From assembly GCA_016702305.1 (NCBI GenBank), contig JADJEH010000002.1, forward strand, positions 1-64,000: a stretch of DNA of 64,000 nucleotides, given 5' to 3'. This stretch comes from a bacterium. GTDB taxonomy: Bacteria > Electryoneota > RPQS01. Position numbers and translations under genes: made by a program. The notes under the pieces were generated by a model. It was not told the DNA's origin, did not search any database, and saw only the letters and a program-made list of their open reading frames with translations. Position 1 is the stretch's first letter, and each line of letters opens with the position of its first letter. This document shows, in pieces, positions 33,857-41,916 of the stretch.

Positions 33857-35209
33857 CTATGGCAAGTAGATCAGGTTCTGCGATGATGTGGCGCCGTTCA
33901 CTGTACTGCGCACAACATAAAGACCGGCGGCGTGGCCGGTGGCATTCCACTCCAGCGTGTGCGATCCGGCAGGAAGCTGGCCGCGGTAGAGCATCGAGAC
34001 CTCGCGGCCCAGCATGTCGTAAATCGTAACCTGCGCCGTGGACGATAGCGGCAGAGTCAGCGTCACGCGGGAGCTGTTGTTAAAGGGATTGGGATAGGCC
34101 GGGCTGACGGAAAATACGGCTGGCAGCGGAGCATCATGCGCAGGTGATTGCTGTTCAGTGGTGAAGGACCACGTTGTGCCGGTGGTGGTGCCGCTCTCGT
34201 TCTCGGCATCCACCCGCCACATGAAAGTGGTATTGTAGGGCAGATTGGCATCCACGAGAATGAGCGTATCGGATATGGTAATCAAGGGTTCCAGCGGCTG
34301 GGTATGACCCATATAGACACGATAGGTCGTCGCGTTGTCGGCGGGACTCCAGCTCAATGTATCAACATGAATGGAAACGCCGGTCGCGTTGTCAGCAGGA
34401 TAGGGATTGGTGGCAAGTCCGGGCAGCGGCAGCGGAACCGCTTCCGTCGTGAATTGCCACAGAGTGCCCGTCGTCGTGCCGAACTCATTTGTCGCATCCA
34501 CGCGCCACAGGTAGATCGTCTCGTAGTCCAGCGCCGCGGATAACGTGATGGACGTGTTTGTAACACTGCCCAGGGATTGTAACGGTTCAACGGTGCCCAT
34601 GAAGACTTCGTAGCTGTCCGCACGATTCGCGGCGGACCACGAGAGCGCGGACAACGCCACGTCTATGTTCGTCGCACCGTGGGCCGGCAGCGGATTCGTG
34701 GCCAAACCGGGCGGCGTTTCGTTAACCAGTTCGCTGGCCGTAATGTCAAGTGAGGTATTCTGGCCGCTGTTGTCATTCGTGCCTTGAAACGCCCCGACAT
34801 AGAGCGTTACGCTGCCGGTTCCGGCGGCGGGTGCGTGCCAGCTAAAGGTGCCCGATGTGCGGTTATTGGCCGAAAGGTGGATACCGTTGGTTTCACCAGC
34901 GACGTTGTGGGTGGCCGTGTTGGTGCCCCCGGAAATCGTGCCCGCGTTCGTGGAACCCGTGCCGACGCGAATGGAGCCGTTGAAGTTATTGATGGACGCG
35001 CCGGACACTGCTTGAATGGTAATCAAGTAGGTGGAATCAGGGACATACGATTCCGGGAAGCCGGAGATTTGCACGGTGCCGTTGTCCTGGCCGTGGCACG
35101 TGGTGGCACACGTGCCGTTGGTGCCCGGCGCACCGGAGTAGCCGCGATAGTTGGAGCGGGCGAAGAGGGAGGTCGTGAGCAGGAGGAGGAGAAACAGATA
35201 GCGTACCAT
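33857..35209 (-). CDS. type IX secreted protein with CxxxCH N-terminal domain and two fibronectin-like modules
   Basis: A 450-residue protein with a signal peptide (MVRYLFLLLLLTTSLFARS). Residues about 20-165 begin NYRGYSGAPGTNGTCATTCHG and continue VQISGFPESYVPDSTYLITIQAV, a beta-rich domain resembling the choice-of-anchor V group. The usual CxxCH is CxxxCH here. Two fibronectin-like modules follow, each with NxxDVxLSxLSWSxAxxAxxYxVxMG and LWRVDATNEFGTTTGTxWxFTTE patterns. The sorting domain has AYPNPFNNSSRVTLTLPL and ends NLIYLP. This is one of three paralogues in the next 5 kb. Location should be the cell surface; the ligand or cofactor of the Cys-His motif is unknown. Confidence 0.85.
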   Translation of the reverse strand: MVRYLFLLLLLTTSLFARSNYRGYSGAPGTNGTCATTCHGQDNGTVQISGFPESYVPDSTYLITIQAVSGASINNFNGSIRVGTGSTNAGTISGGTNTATHNVAGETNGIHLSANNRTSGTFSWHAPAAGTGSVTLYVGAFQGTNDNSGQNTSLDITASELVNETPPGLATNPLPAHGATNIDVALSALSWSAANRADSYEVFMGTVEPLQSLGSVTNTSITLSAALDYETIYLWRVDATNEFGTTTGTLWQFTTEAVPLPLPGLATNPYPADNATGVSIHVDTLSWSPADNATTYRVYMGHTQPLEPLITISDTLILVDANLPYNTTFMWRVDAENESGTTTGTTWSFTTEQQSPAHDAPLPAVFSVSPAYPNPFNNSSRVTLTLPLSSTAQVTIYDMLGREVSMLYRGQLPAGSHTLEWNATGHAAGLYVVRSTVNGATSSQNLIYLP

Positions 35210-35352
35210 CGCGGATACCTCAACTGTATGGTTATAAAATGAAACTGCGGATAAGGTGTGCGCGGCGTGCGCGGATAGGTGTGAAGAACTACTTAAAGCA
35301 ATGCTTGTGCCGAGTGCGTGATCGTGTTGTATTACTCACGATTCTGCACAAA

Positions 35353-35389
35353 ATCAAAGTGGGAATGCGCATGGCATTCCCACTTTGAT
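35353..35389 (-). terminator. strong intrinsic terminator
   Basis: A perfect 16-pair stem runs from 35353-35368 (ATCAAAGTGGGAATGC) to 35374-35389 with a 5-base loop. It lies 22 bases after the stop of the gene at 35411. Confidence 0.8.
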
Positions 35390-35410
35390 ACGGCATTGCG
35401 TGAGAACGCG

Positions 35411-36478
35411 TTACGGCAGGTAGATCAGCTTCTGCGTTACCGACTGTCCGGCGCACAGACAGCGGAGGAAATAGAGACCGGCTGCCTGTCCGGCGGCGTT
35501 CCATTCGAGTTCTGCGGTCTGCCCCAACGGTTGATTGTCGAGGAGCGTGACCACCAGACGTCCGGTGCGATCATAGATGTGCGCGCGCACGGGTAGGTTC
35601 GCCGGAACGTTGAGCGGCAGCCTGACCAGTCCGTTAAACGGATTGGGATAGGCTTGCCCGAGGGCAAACTCGCCGGGCGCAACGATGTCCCGGGCAGGTG
35701 ATTGCGCTTCGGTGGTAAACGACCAGACCGGCCCGGCGGTAATGCCGACGTCATTGATGGCATCAATGCGCCAGAGATACGTGGTGCTTGGTTCAAGCGC
35801 GCTCAGCGCAAACGACGTATCCACGACATTCGAGATGGACGGCAGCGGTTCGGCTGTGCCGATGAATACTTCGTAGGCGGTGGCGCGCGCGGCCGTGGCC
35901 CAGCGCAGAGTGAGATTCAGCGGCTGATCTGCCTCCCCATTGGTCGGTAACGGGCTCGAACAGGGAGCGGGCGGCTGCGGAATCACGGCTTCGTTGGCGA
36001 CGAGCGTGATGTTGGTGTTGGGTCCGGTATTGCGCGCGCCTTGATGGGCGGCAACATATAACCTCACGGTTCCGGCACCCACGGCGGGGGCTTGCCAATT
36101 AAACGTGGCCGTTTGCAGATCGAGCGTGCTGAGGTGCACGCCGTTGGTTTCCTGCGCCACGTTGTAGGTGGAGGTGCCCTGTCCGGCGGTAATGGTGCCG
36201 GCGCGATTGGTGCCGGTACCGATCCGTACGGACGCGTTGAAATTCTTGATCGGGAAGCCGGTGACGGCTTGAATCGTGATCAAGTAGGTCGAGTCTGGGA
36301 CATAGTTCGTGGGAAAGCCGGTGACTTGCACCGTGCCGGTTCCCGCGCCGTGACAGCTTGAGGCGCACCGTCCCAACGCACCGGGTGCGCCGGAATAGCC
36401 CCTGTTACCCGGGCTGGCGAAGCTGCTGTTGATCAAACACAAGGCTACTAACCAAGAGCCTATCCATACGCGCATCAT
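35411..36478 (-). CDS. type IX secreted protein with CxxxCH N-terminal domain (paralogue 2)
   Basis: A 355-residue protein; the start is placed at 36478 so that the signal peptide (MMRVWIGSWLVALCLINSSFAS) is at the N-terminus, omitting 15 upstream codons. The N-terminal domain starts GNRGYSGAPGALGRCASSCHGAGTG and follows its paralogue closely (VQVTGFPTNYVPDSTYLITIQAV). One fibronectin-like module follows (TNGEADQPLNLTLRWATAARATAYEVFIGT ... WSFTTEAQSPA). The sorting domain has QAYPNPFNGLVRLPLNVP and ends KLIYLP. It has one fibronectin module fewer than the gene at 33857, so the family has varied by module gain or loss. Confidence 0.85.
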   Translation of the reverse strand: MMRVWIGSWLVALCLINSSFASPGNRGYSGAPGALGRCASSCHGAGTGTVQVTGFPTNYVPDSTYLITIQAVTGFPIKNFNASVRIGTGTNRAGTITAGQGTSTYNVAQETNGVHLSTLDLQTATFNWQAPAVGAGTVRLYVAAHQGARNTGPNTNITLVANEAVIPQPPAPCSSPLPTNGEADQPLNLTLRWATAARATAYEVFIGTAEPLPSISNVVDTSFALSALEPSTTYLWRIDAINDVGITAGPVWSFTTEAQSPARDIVAPGEFALGQAYPNPFNGLVRLPLNVPANLPVRAHIYDRTGRLVVTLLDNQPLGQTAELEWNAAGQAAGLYFLRCLCAGQSVTQKLIYLP

Positions 36479-36630
36479 GTCTGCTGTTCCTTTAAGTTGC
36501 AGTTCAGTGTGCTCCGTTCCCAATGAGAACGGCCATGGGGTGAAGGCTCTCCCGCTTTTTCAAACATTCGAAGAATCAAGAAATCAGAACCGGTGCTGCC
36601 TCGTCCATGCGCGGCACCACAGAGCGATCA

Positions 36631-37812
36631 TTACGGCATGTACACGAGCTTCTGCGTCTGCGTGATGCCCGCGCATTCGCATTTCAGGAAATAGAGTCCG
36701 CCTGCTTGACCGGCGGCGTTCCACAGTAATTCATGGACACCGGCGGTTAACCGTTCGTTGGCCAGCGTGCTGATTTCCCGGCCCAGCAGGTCATAGATCG
36801 TAACGCGCGTCAAGGCATCTTGCGGCACGTTCAGCGCGATGCGCACGGAACTGTTGAACGGATTCGGATAGGCCGAGACCAGCGCGAGATCGCGCGGCTG
36901 TGAGACTTCACCGGCGGGCGAACCGGCTTCGGTGGTGAAGGACCAAGTCACCCCTGTTGTCAGGCCGGCTTCCCCCTGCGTATCCACGCGCCAGAGATAG
37001 GTCGTTGACGTATTCAGATTGCCAGGCGGATCGAAACTCGTGTCAAACGTCACTGTGGCCAGGCCGAGGGGTTCGCTGGTGCCCAGATAGACTCGATAGC
37101 TTTCGGCGCGATCAGCAGGTTCCCAAGCGAGCGTTGTGATGATGGGAACATTGGTCGAAGCGTTGTCGGGGAACGGCCCGCTCGCTTGCGCCGGAGGCGC
37201 GATCGTCGTGAAGGACCATGTCGGTCCGGGAGTGGAACCGAAATCATTGACCGCGGTGATTTGCCAGAAATAGACTGATGCGGGAATCAACGCGGCGGGC
37301 GGCTGATAGTTCGTGGTTGTGACATTTTCAGCGGCGATTTGCGGCGGATTCGTGCTGCCGAAACGCACGGTGTAGCGGTCGGCATTGGCAGCGGCATTCC
37401 AAGACAGCGACGCATCAAGACTAATGTCGGTGCTATTGTTGCCGGGGGACACGTTGACGGGCGCATCGGGTGCGCTGCCGCCAGCTTCGACGGTGACGGT
37501 ACCGACCATGCCCGATCCTGCATGAACTTCGCACTCGTAGTTGTACAGGCCTTCGAGCGGCGCGTTGAATGCGAAGTTGTATGTGAACGCGTTGCTGGTT
37601 GGATCACCGCTGCGGAAGACGGGCGTGCCGGAGGTTTCGGCGACGTTGTGGAAACCACCGGCGGGCTTCACCCAACGGACGGTGTCACCTTGTTGAATCG
37701 TGAGATTCGCCGGAGAAAACGAGATCCCGCCAATGTTGACGGTGTGCACGGTGGCGAGTGCCGCGCTCGCGCAGGCGAGCAGCAGCAGGAGTGTGAGTGT
37801 TTTGCGGATCAT
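36631..37812 (-). CDS. type IX secreted blue-copper protein with two fibronectin-like modules
   Basis: A 393-residue protein starting MIRKTLTLLLLLACASAALA, a signal peptide; an upstream ATG at 37866 would add 18 unlikely residues. Residues about 20-112 are a plastocyanin-like domain with all ligands: His in GFHNVAE and the Cys-His-Met loop in YECEVHAGSGM. It is nearly the same domain as in the protein at 20478-21065 (shared INQGDTVRWV-like and FTYNFAFNAPL blocks). Two fibronectin-like modules with WSFTT endings follow. The sorting domain has SAYPNPFNSSVRIALNVP and ends KLVYMP. It sits between two CxxxCH paralogues, so the cluster combines a possible electron carrier with possible heme or metal proteins at the cell surface. 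Confidence 0.87.
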   Translation of the reverse strand: MIRKTLTLLLLLACASAALATVHTVNIGGISFSPANLTIQQGDTVRWVKPAGGFHNVAETSGTPVFRSGDPTSNAFTYNFAFNAPLEGLYNYECEVHAGSGMVGTVTVEAGGSAPDAPVNVSPGNNSTDISLDASLSWNAAANADRYTVRFGSTNPPQIAAENVTTTNYQPPAALIPASVYFWQITAVNDFGSTPGPTWSFTTIAPPAQASGPFPDNASTNVPIITTLAWEPADRAESYRVYLGTSEPLGLATVTFDTSFDPPGNLNTSTTYLWRVDTQGEAGLTTGVTWSFTTEAGSPAGEVSQPRDLALVSAYPNPFNSSVRIALNVPQDALTRVTIYDLLGREISTLANERLTAGVHELLWNAAGQAGGLYFLKCECAGITQTQKLVYMP

Positions 37813-37895
37813 TCGGGCCTCCCTGCCGGAATCACGGAATGTGGAAACTGTTCTGAAGATGCTCATGGTGTGTTCCTGTCAGTTAACGATTGGAC

Positions 37896-38939
37896 CTATT
37901 TCAGATAAATTGCTTTGAAGACAACGGGGGTGGAGTGGATATCGGCGCGGATGAAATAAACTCCGGCGGCGCCATCGGCCTGCCAGAAGATTTCATAGCG
38001 TCCGTTCGCGGCAACGCCGTCAAACAGTGTCGTTACCAGGCGGCCCGCGACGTCGAAGACGGCCATACGTACCGGCGTGGGGCCGATTACGTCGAAGGCA
38101 ATCCGTGTGACGTTGTTAAACGGGTTCGGGTGAGGCGGGTAGAGCATGAAGTTGCCCACCCATGGGCCGGGATCGCCTGTGGACTGAACTTCGGTGGTGA
38201 ACTCCCACTCGGGTCCGCTGGTCGTGCCGACTTCGTTGACGGCCTCGATGCGCCAGTAGTAACGCGTATTGTGGTCCAGCGCACCGGGTGCAAAGTGAAT
38301 TTGAGTTTGTGCGGCGACAAACGGCGGCGGCGACTCGGTCCCGAAGTAGATGCGGAACGAATCGGCCCGCTGGACTTCATCCCAGGCCAGCTCGCTACTG
38401 ACCGCGACACCTTGCGCGTCGTCTGACGGCACGGGATGCGAGGGTACGGCGGGTGGCTGAGGAATGATCTGCTCCGTGGCCACGAGCATGAAGTCACTGT
38501 TCGGACCGGTATCCTGGCCCTGATGGGCCGCGACGTAAAGCCGCACCTCGCCTGTGCCGGGCAGCGGGGCTCGCCACGCAAAGAACAGCGAATCCTGATC
38601 GAGCACCGCCGCATGAATGCCGTTTGTTTCTTCGGGCAGCATGTAGCCGACAGTGTGTCCGTCGGGATCGCCGATCATCATCCCGGCGTTAAGCGTGCCT
38701 TCGCCCACGCGGCAGGAGGCGTTAAAATTTTTCACAGGCAATCCGGCGCTCGTCAGCAGAACGATGTAGGTCGAATCCGGAACGTAGCTCTCGGGGAAGC
38801 CGAAGATCTCGAGTGTGCCGGTGCCGTCCCCGTGGCACGAGGATGCGCACGATTGCAAACCGGGTGCACCGGAAGCACCGGTCACCCATGGAGCGGCAGA
38901 GGCGGACATAGCGATGAGGAGAATAATAAGGGCAAACAT
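37896..38939 (-). CDS. type IX secreted protein with CxxxCH N-terminal domain (paralogue 3)
   Basis: A 347-residue protein with a short signal peptide (MFALIILLIAMSASAA). The mature start is TGASGAPGLQSCASSCHGDGTG, followed by LEIFGFPESYVPDSTYIVLLTSAGLPVKNFNASCRVG. This keeps the CxxxCH spacing of its paralogues and the ETNGIH block. One fibronectin-like module has LAWDEVQRADSFRIYFGT and WEFTTEVQS. The sorting domain has YPPHPNPFNNVTRIAFDVIG and ends KAIYLK. It is the most diverged of the three and lies first in the leftward run, 83 bases before the copper protein gene. Confidence 0.85.
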   Translation of the reverse strand: MFALIILLIAMSASAAPWVTGASGAPGLQSCASSCHGDGTGTLEIFGFPESYVPDSTYIVLLTSAGLPVKNFNASCRVGEGTLNAGMMIGDPDGHTVGYMLPEETNGIHAAVLDQDSLFFAWRAPLPGTGEVRLYVAAHQGQDTGPNSDFMLVATEQIIPQPPAVPSHPVPSDDAQGVAVSSELAWDEVQRADSFRIYFGTESPPPFVAAQTQIHFAPGALDHNTRYYWRIEAVNEVGTTSGPEWEFTTEVQSTGDPGPWVGNFMLYPPHPNPFNNVTRIAFDVIGPTPVRMAVFDVAGRLVTTLFDGVAANGRYEIFWQADGAAGVYFIRADIHSTPVVFKAIYLK

Positions 38940-39100
38940 AGGAGGGAGGTATGAGGGTTGAGGTATGGGGTATGAATTGGCGATAGGCTCCTCCGGCGAG
39001 GAAGTAGGACGAGCTAAATTAGGAGCTGGAAATCAGAAAATAGAATACCGAAACGCGACTGAATATACATGGACCACGAAGCGTAGCGCTGCTGGCCGAC

Positions 39101-39129
39101 ACCGCCCTTGGAGCGAATCCGAGGGCGGT
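39101..39129 (-). terminator. intrinsic terminator of the redoxin gene
   Basis: ACCGCCCT (39101-39108) pairs with AGGGCGGT (39122-39129), with further pairing inside, 15 bases after the redoxin stop. The T tract is weak. Confidence 0.55.
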
Positions 39130-39143
39130 GGCGGTTGCGCGAC

Positions 39144-39767
39144 TTACTTGCGGAACTTGATCGTGCAGCCGAAGGCGGCGGTGGATTTCGGGTCAATCGC
39201 GGCGGCTTCGCCCGCGACTAATTTGGTCATCGCGTTTTTCAGGTCATGGACCGTGACCTTGGGCGCTTCGGTGTTGTCGTCAATCCGGCCATGATAGACG
39301 ATCTTGCCGTCGGCGTCGAGCAAAAAGGCCTCGGGGGTGCGGGCGGCACCGTAGGCTTTGGCCACCGAGCCGTCTTCATTGACGAGATAGGGGAAAGTGA
39401 AGGCCTTGTCGGCGGCGCGCTTCTTCATAGCTTCAAAGCCGTCTTCGGGCTTGATCAGCGGATCGTTGGAGTTGATGGCGATGAAATTCACGCCCTTCGG
39501 CTGAAACTCATTGGCCAGCGCAACGATGCGGTCTTCGTAGGCAATGGCGAACGGGCAGTGATTGCAGGTGAACACAACCAGGGTGCCAATGCTACCCTTG
39601 CCGGACTCGAGCGATACCATCGCGTCGTTAATGTTCTTGAGTTCGAAGGCCGGTGCAGCGGCGCCCACGGCGAGGGCTTCCGCGAAGCTCGTGCGCGGTG
39701 CGACGAACGTCGCGAAGGTGAAGGCAAGTACCGAGAAAATCAGAACATTCTGGCGGCGGATTGGCAT
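39144..39767 (-). CDS. exported redoxin (AhpC/TSA-like thioredoxin-fold protein)
   Basis: A 207-residue protein with an N-terminal signal sequence (QNVLIFSVLAFTFATFVAPRTSFAE). The thioredoxin fold follows: LAVGAAAPAFELKNINDAMVSL, then VVFTCNHCPFAIAYEDRIVALANEF with a CxxC pair, FIAINSNDP, and AYGAARTPEAFLLDADGKIVYHGRIDD with the cis-Pro. This is the peroxiredoxin-like/TlpA-like group whose CNHCPFA motif is distinctive. It probably handles disulfides or peroxides in the periplasm. It stands alone. Confidence 0.9.
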   Translation of the reverse strand: MPIRRQNVLIFSVLAFTFATFVAPRTSFAEALAVGAAAPAFELKNINDAMVSLESGKGSIGTLVVFTCNHCPFAIAYEDRIVALANEFQPKGVNFIAINSNDPLIKPEDGFEAMKKRAADKAFTFPYLVNEDGSVAKAYGAARTPEAFLLDADGKIVYHGRIDDNTEAPKVTVHDLKNAMTKLVAGEAAAIDPKSTAAFGCTIKFRK

Positions 39768-39944
39768 CGTTACAGCTCCCTGAGGATTTTGCGTGACTTA
39801 AGTCACATAGTGAATAATGGGGTATTGGGTGCCCGCAGCTTGCGGAATAGCGGCCAAAGTCCTATTATTTTGCGTGGAATGAAGCCAAGGCTTCACCCTA
39901 AAAGTAATCGTTTGTCGGTGAGACTGTCAACCCATGGAGGGCCC

Positions 39945-40298
39945 ATGCACAGCTTTTGTCACATTGAACTGGCGACCACGAATCTTGAGGCAGCCGCGCA
40001 TTTCTATCGTCAATTGTTTGGATGGACGATTGAACCGATGGGGGAGAACTACATGATGATCCGCATCAGCGACGATCCGGCGGCGGTCAGCGGTGGATTG
40101 GTGCGCGTGGAGACAATTTTTGACAGCGGCGCGCAGAATTATGTATTTGTGGACGAAGTGAGCGCCGCACTCAAACAGGCAGAAGCGCTGGGAGCTCGTA
40201 CAATTGATGAGAAGCGCGCCCTCCCGCATGAGATGGGCTTCATCGGCATGTTCGAAGCACCGGACGGCTACAAGCTTGGCTTGTTTTCGCAGAAGTAG
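39945..40298 (+). CDS. VOC (glyoxalase/bleomycin-resistance fold) protein
   Basis: A 117-residue protein from the ATG at 39945, preceded by GGAGGG. It reads MHSFCHIELATTNLEAAAHFYRQLFGWTIEP, then YMMIRISDDPAAVSGGLV, YVFVDEVSAALKQAEALGARTI and a closing MGFIGMFEAPDGYKLGLFSQ. The HxE and FYxxLFGW motifs and the E-x-P-D-G end mark a single VOC module. These act as dimers in metal-dependent lyase, isomerase or resistance roles. The substrate is unknown. A cupin starts 3 bases after its stop, so the two small metal-fold proteins are cotranscribed. Confidence 0.88.
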   Translation: MHSFCHIELATTNLEAAAHFYRQLFGWTIEPMGENYMMIRISDDPAAVSGGLVRVETIFDSGAQNYVFVDEVSAALKQAEALGARTIDEKRALPHEMGFIGMFEAPDGYKLGLFSQK

Positions 40299-40301
40299 CC
40301 G

Positions 40302-40664
40302 ATGATTATTCGTCTTACTGACTGCGGGGAGTTCGTCGCCGGAGACCACACCATTCTACGCGAGATTCTTCATCCGGACAAGCAGCCGCTCGCCTTGGGC
40401 TATTCTCTGGCGCATGCCACGCTGGCCGTTGGGAAGACATCGCTGTTGCACCGACTGGCGACGAGCGAAGTCTATTTTATCCTCTCCGGTCGTGGCAAAA
40501 TGGAACTGGCGGGTCAGGAGCGCGAGGTAGGCCCGGGCGATACAGTGTACATCGCTCCCTCTTTAACTCAGCGAATCACCAGTTTGGGTCCCGTTCCGCT
40601 GGAGTTTTTGTGCATAGTTGATCCGGCTTGGCAGGCCGAGGATGAAGCGGTGCTACCGGAGTAG
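40302..40664 (+). CDS. single-domain cupin
   Basis: A 120-residue protein. The cupin motifs are visible: LAVGKTSLLHRLATSEVYFILSGRGKMEL (motif 1 with His and Glu) and the GPGDTVYIAPSLTQRITSLGPVPLEFLCIVDP block (motif 2, where the usual late His is replaced by Gln in LTQRI). It probably binds a metal through the remaining ligands or acts as a sugar or small-molecule sensor. It follows the VOC gene by 3 bases and is followed by a terminator. Confidence 0.87.
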   Translation: MIIRLTDCGEFVAGDHTILREILHPDKQPLALGYSLAHATLAVGKTSLLHRLATSEVYFILSGRGKMELAGQEREVGPGDTVYIAPSLTQRITSLGPVPLEFLCIVDPAWQAEDEAVLPE

Positions 40665-40700
40665 TCCCTCGGTTCAGTGGGTGGTCATAGACATAGAGAA

Positions 40701-40725
40701 CGGGCGCCGAGGAACTCGGCGCCCG
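40701..40725 (+). terminator. intrinsic terminator
   Basis: CGGGCGCCGAG (40701-40711), loop GAA and CTCGGCGCCCG (40715-40725) form a perfect 11-pair stem between the cupin and the converging RRM gene. Confidence 0.75.
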
Positions 40726-40751
40726 CATAGTCTCTTGCCTAACCGGTTGAT

Positions 40752-41036
40752 TTACCAGTTGTTGTTGCGACGCGGACGGGGCGCACGTTCGGTGCGCTCC
40801 ATGGCCACGTTGACATTGATCGAGCGGCCACCCATCTGGGTGCCGTCGAGCTTCTCAATGGCGGCGGTGGCGCCGGCCTGGTCCATCTGGACGAAGCCAA
40901 AGCCGCGGGGGCGGCCGGTGGCGCGATCCATGACCAATTCAACCTGTTCAACCGTGCCGAACTCACCAAAGACCGAACGCAGTTCTTCTTCGGTGGCGGA
41001 AAACGGCAGATTCCCAACATAAAGACGTGTTGCCAT
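40752..41036 (-). CDS. RRM-type RNA-binding protein
   Basis: A 94-residue protein with one RNA-recognition motif: RNP2 is LYVGNLPFSA and RNP1 is RGFGFVQM, with GTVEQVELVMDRATGRP between them. A short basic, Asn-rich tail ends it (RAPRPRRNNNW). The start at 41036 is preferred over the ATG six bases earlier, because AAGGAG is then 8 bases away. Such small RRM proteins often rise at low temperature in bacteria. A terminator-like hairpin with a T tract lies in the leader at 41074-41128, which points to control by attenuation. Confidence 0.92.
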   Translation of the reverse strand: MATRLYVGNLPFSATEEELRSVFGEFGTVEQVELVMDRATGRPRGFGFVQMDQAGATAAIEKLDGTQMGGRSINVNVAMERTERAPRPRRNNNW

Positions 41037-41073
41037 CGTCATTTCTCCTTGTCGTCCCGATTCTTAACTTACT

Positions 41074-41128
41074 AAAAAACAAAACCCTCGACGACTTCCG
41101 TGGATCACTGCGACGGAATCGACGAGGG
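41074..41128 (-). promoter_or_regulatory. terminator-like hairpin in the leader of the RRM gene
   Basis: Read leftward, CCCTCGTCGATTCCGT (from 41128) pairs with ACGGAAGTCGTCGAGGG ending at 41085, with a small bulge, and is followed by TTTTGTTTTTTAG. It has intrinsic terminator form but lies only about 40 bases before the RRM start. The preceding HTH gene already has its own terminator. Confidence 0.6.
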
Positions 41129-41384
41129 ACGAATCGGCGAATCACGAACAGGCGAACACGAACTAAAATCGCTACGGTCTCCGTCCAAATCTGACGGACG
41201 CACTCAATATAAGCACAAAAAATGAAATCTCCAAATGGCCAGCCAAACCGGGGGCGGGGCGGACGCAACGGCAGGCCGGGCTTGTGATTGCGGCAAGCCT
41301 GTGGTAGATTAGGTAGAAGGGCTGGGAGGCCGCCGGAAAGAGGCTCGATTCAGCCTTCGCATTTTCCAATCTCTGAATAAATAG

Positions 41385-41411
41385 AACAGGCGCTCTACGA
41401 GAGCGCCCGTT
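41385..41411 (-). terminator. intrinsic terminator of the small HTH gene
   Basis: GGCGCTCT (41389-41396) and AGAGCGCC (41400-41407), extended by flanking AAC/GTT, form a hairpin. Leftward it is followed by TTCTATTTATTC. Confidence 0.7.
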
Positions 41412-41434
41412 GCTGACCGACATGTTGGCTTAGC

Positions 41435-41695
41435 TCAGGCGACGTGCGCGCCCGAGATTGAAGTCGCTTTGGCATCCGGACGACGGGTGCGGCGGCCATT
41501 TTTGGCGCCGGGCGTCGCATCGGATTGCTCCACGGTCATGCCCTTTTCCACCCACTCCTGAAGAGCTTCCTGGGTGAACTTGATTTGCCCGCCGAGCCTG
41601 AAGTGTGGAACCCCCCACCGCTTATAGCCGTTACGGAGAGCGGCCGGGGTCTTGCCGAGAAACTTCGCAGCCTCTTGTACGCTGAGAATCACCAT
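41435..41695 (-). CDS. small helix-turn-helix protein (excisionase/MerR-like)
   Basis: An 86-residue protein preceded by AAAGGA at a good distance. Residues 1-50 form a winged-helix module: ILSVQEAAKFLGKTPAALRNGYKRWGVPHFRLGGQIKFTQEALQEWVEKG. This is the helix_turn_helix_17/excisionase pattern in which an aromatic-rich wing follows. The tail is basic and disordered (KNGRRTRRPDAKA). Such proteins act as Xis factors or small repressors. No integrase or attachment site is seen nearby, so a regulatory or domesticated role is more likely. It has its own terminator. Confidence 0.8.
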   Translation of the reverse strand: MVILSVQEAAKFLGKTPAALRNGYKRWGVPHFRLGGQIKFTQEALQEWVEKGMTVEQSDATPGAKNGRRTRRPDAKATSISGAHVA

Positions 41696-41916
41696 GGTCC
41701 AGTCCTTTCGAGGTTGATGACTGCTTGCATGCCGAAGACCCTGATTTCATCCGGCTGCATAGATAATACGCTTTTGGCTTCACGGTTGTTCCCGGAATCT
41801 CAACGCCGCGCAAAATGGCTCAGTGTTGAGTGATTTAAGTTCGAAACATTCCGGTGGTCAGTTTTTGAAGAAGGTTGTTATAAAATGGTTTACCGCACAT
41901 TGGCTCGAGGGCCGAG

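Noticed and set aside
39246..39944. N-terminal extension of the VOC protein to about 350 residues
   Set aside because: The extension lies antisense to the redoxin gene and has no family likeness. The ATG at 39945 has GGAGGG before it.
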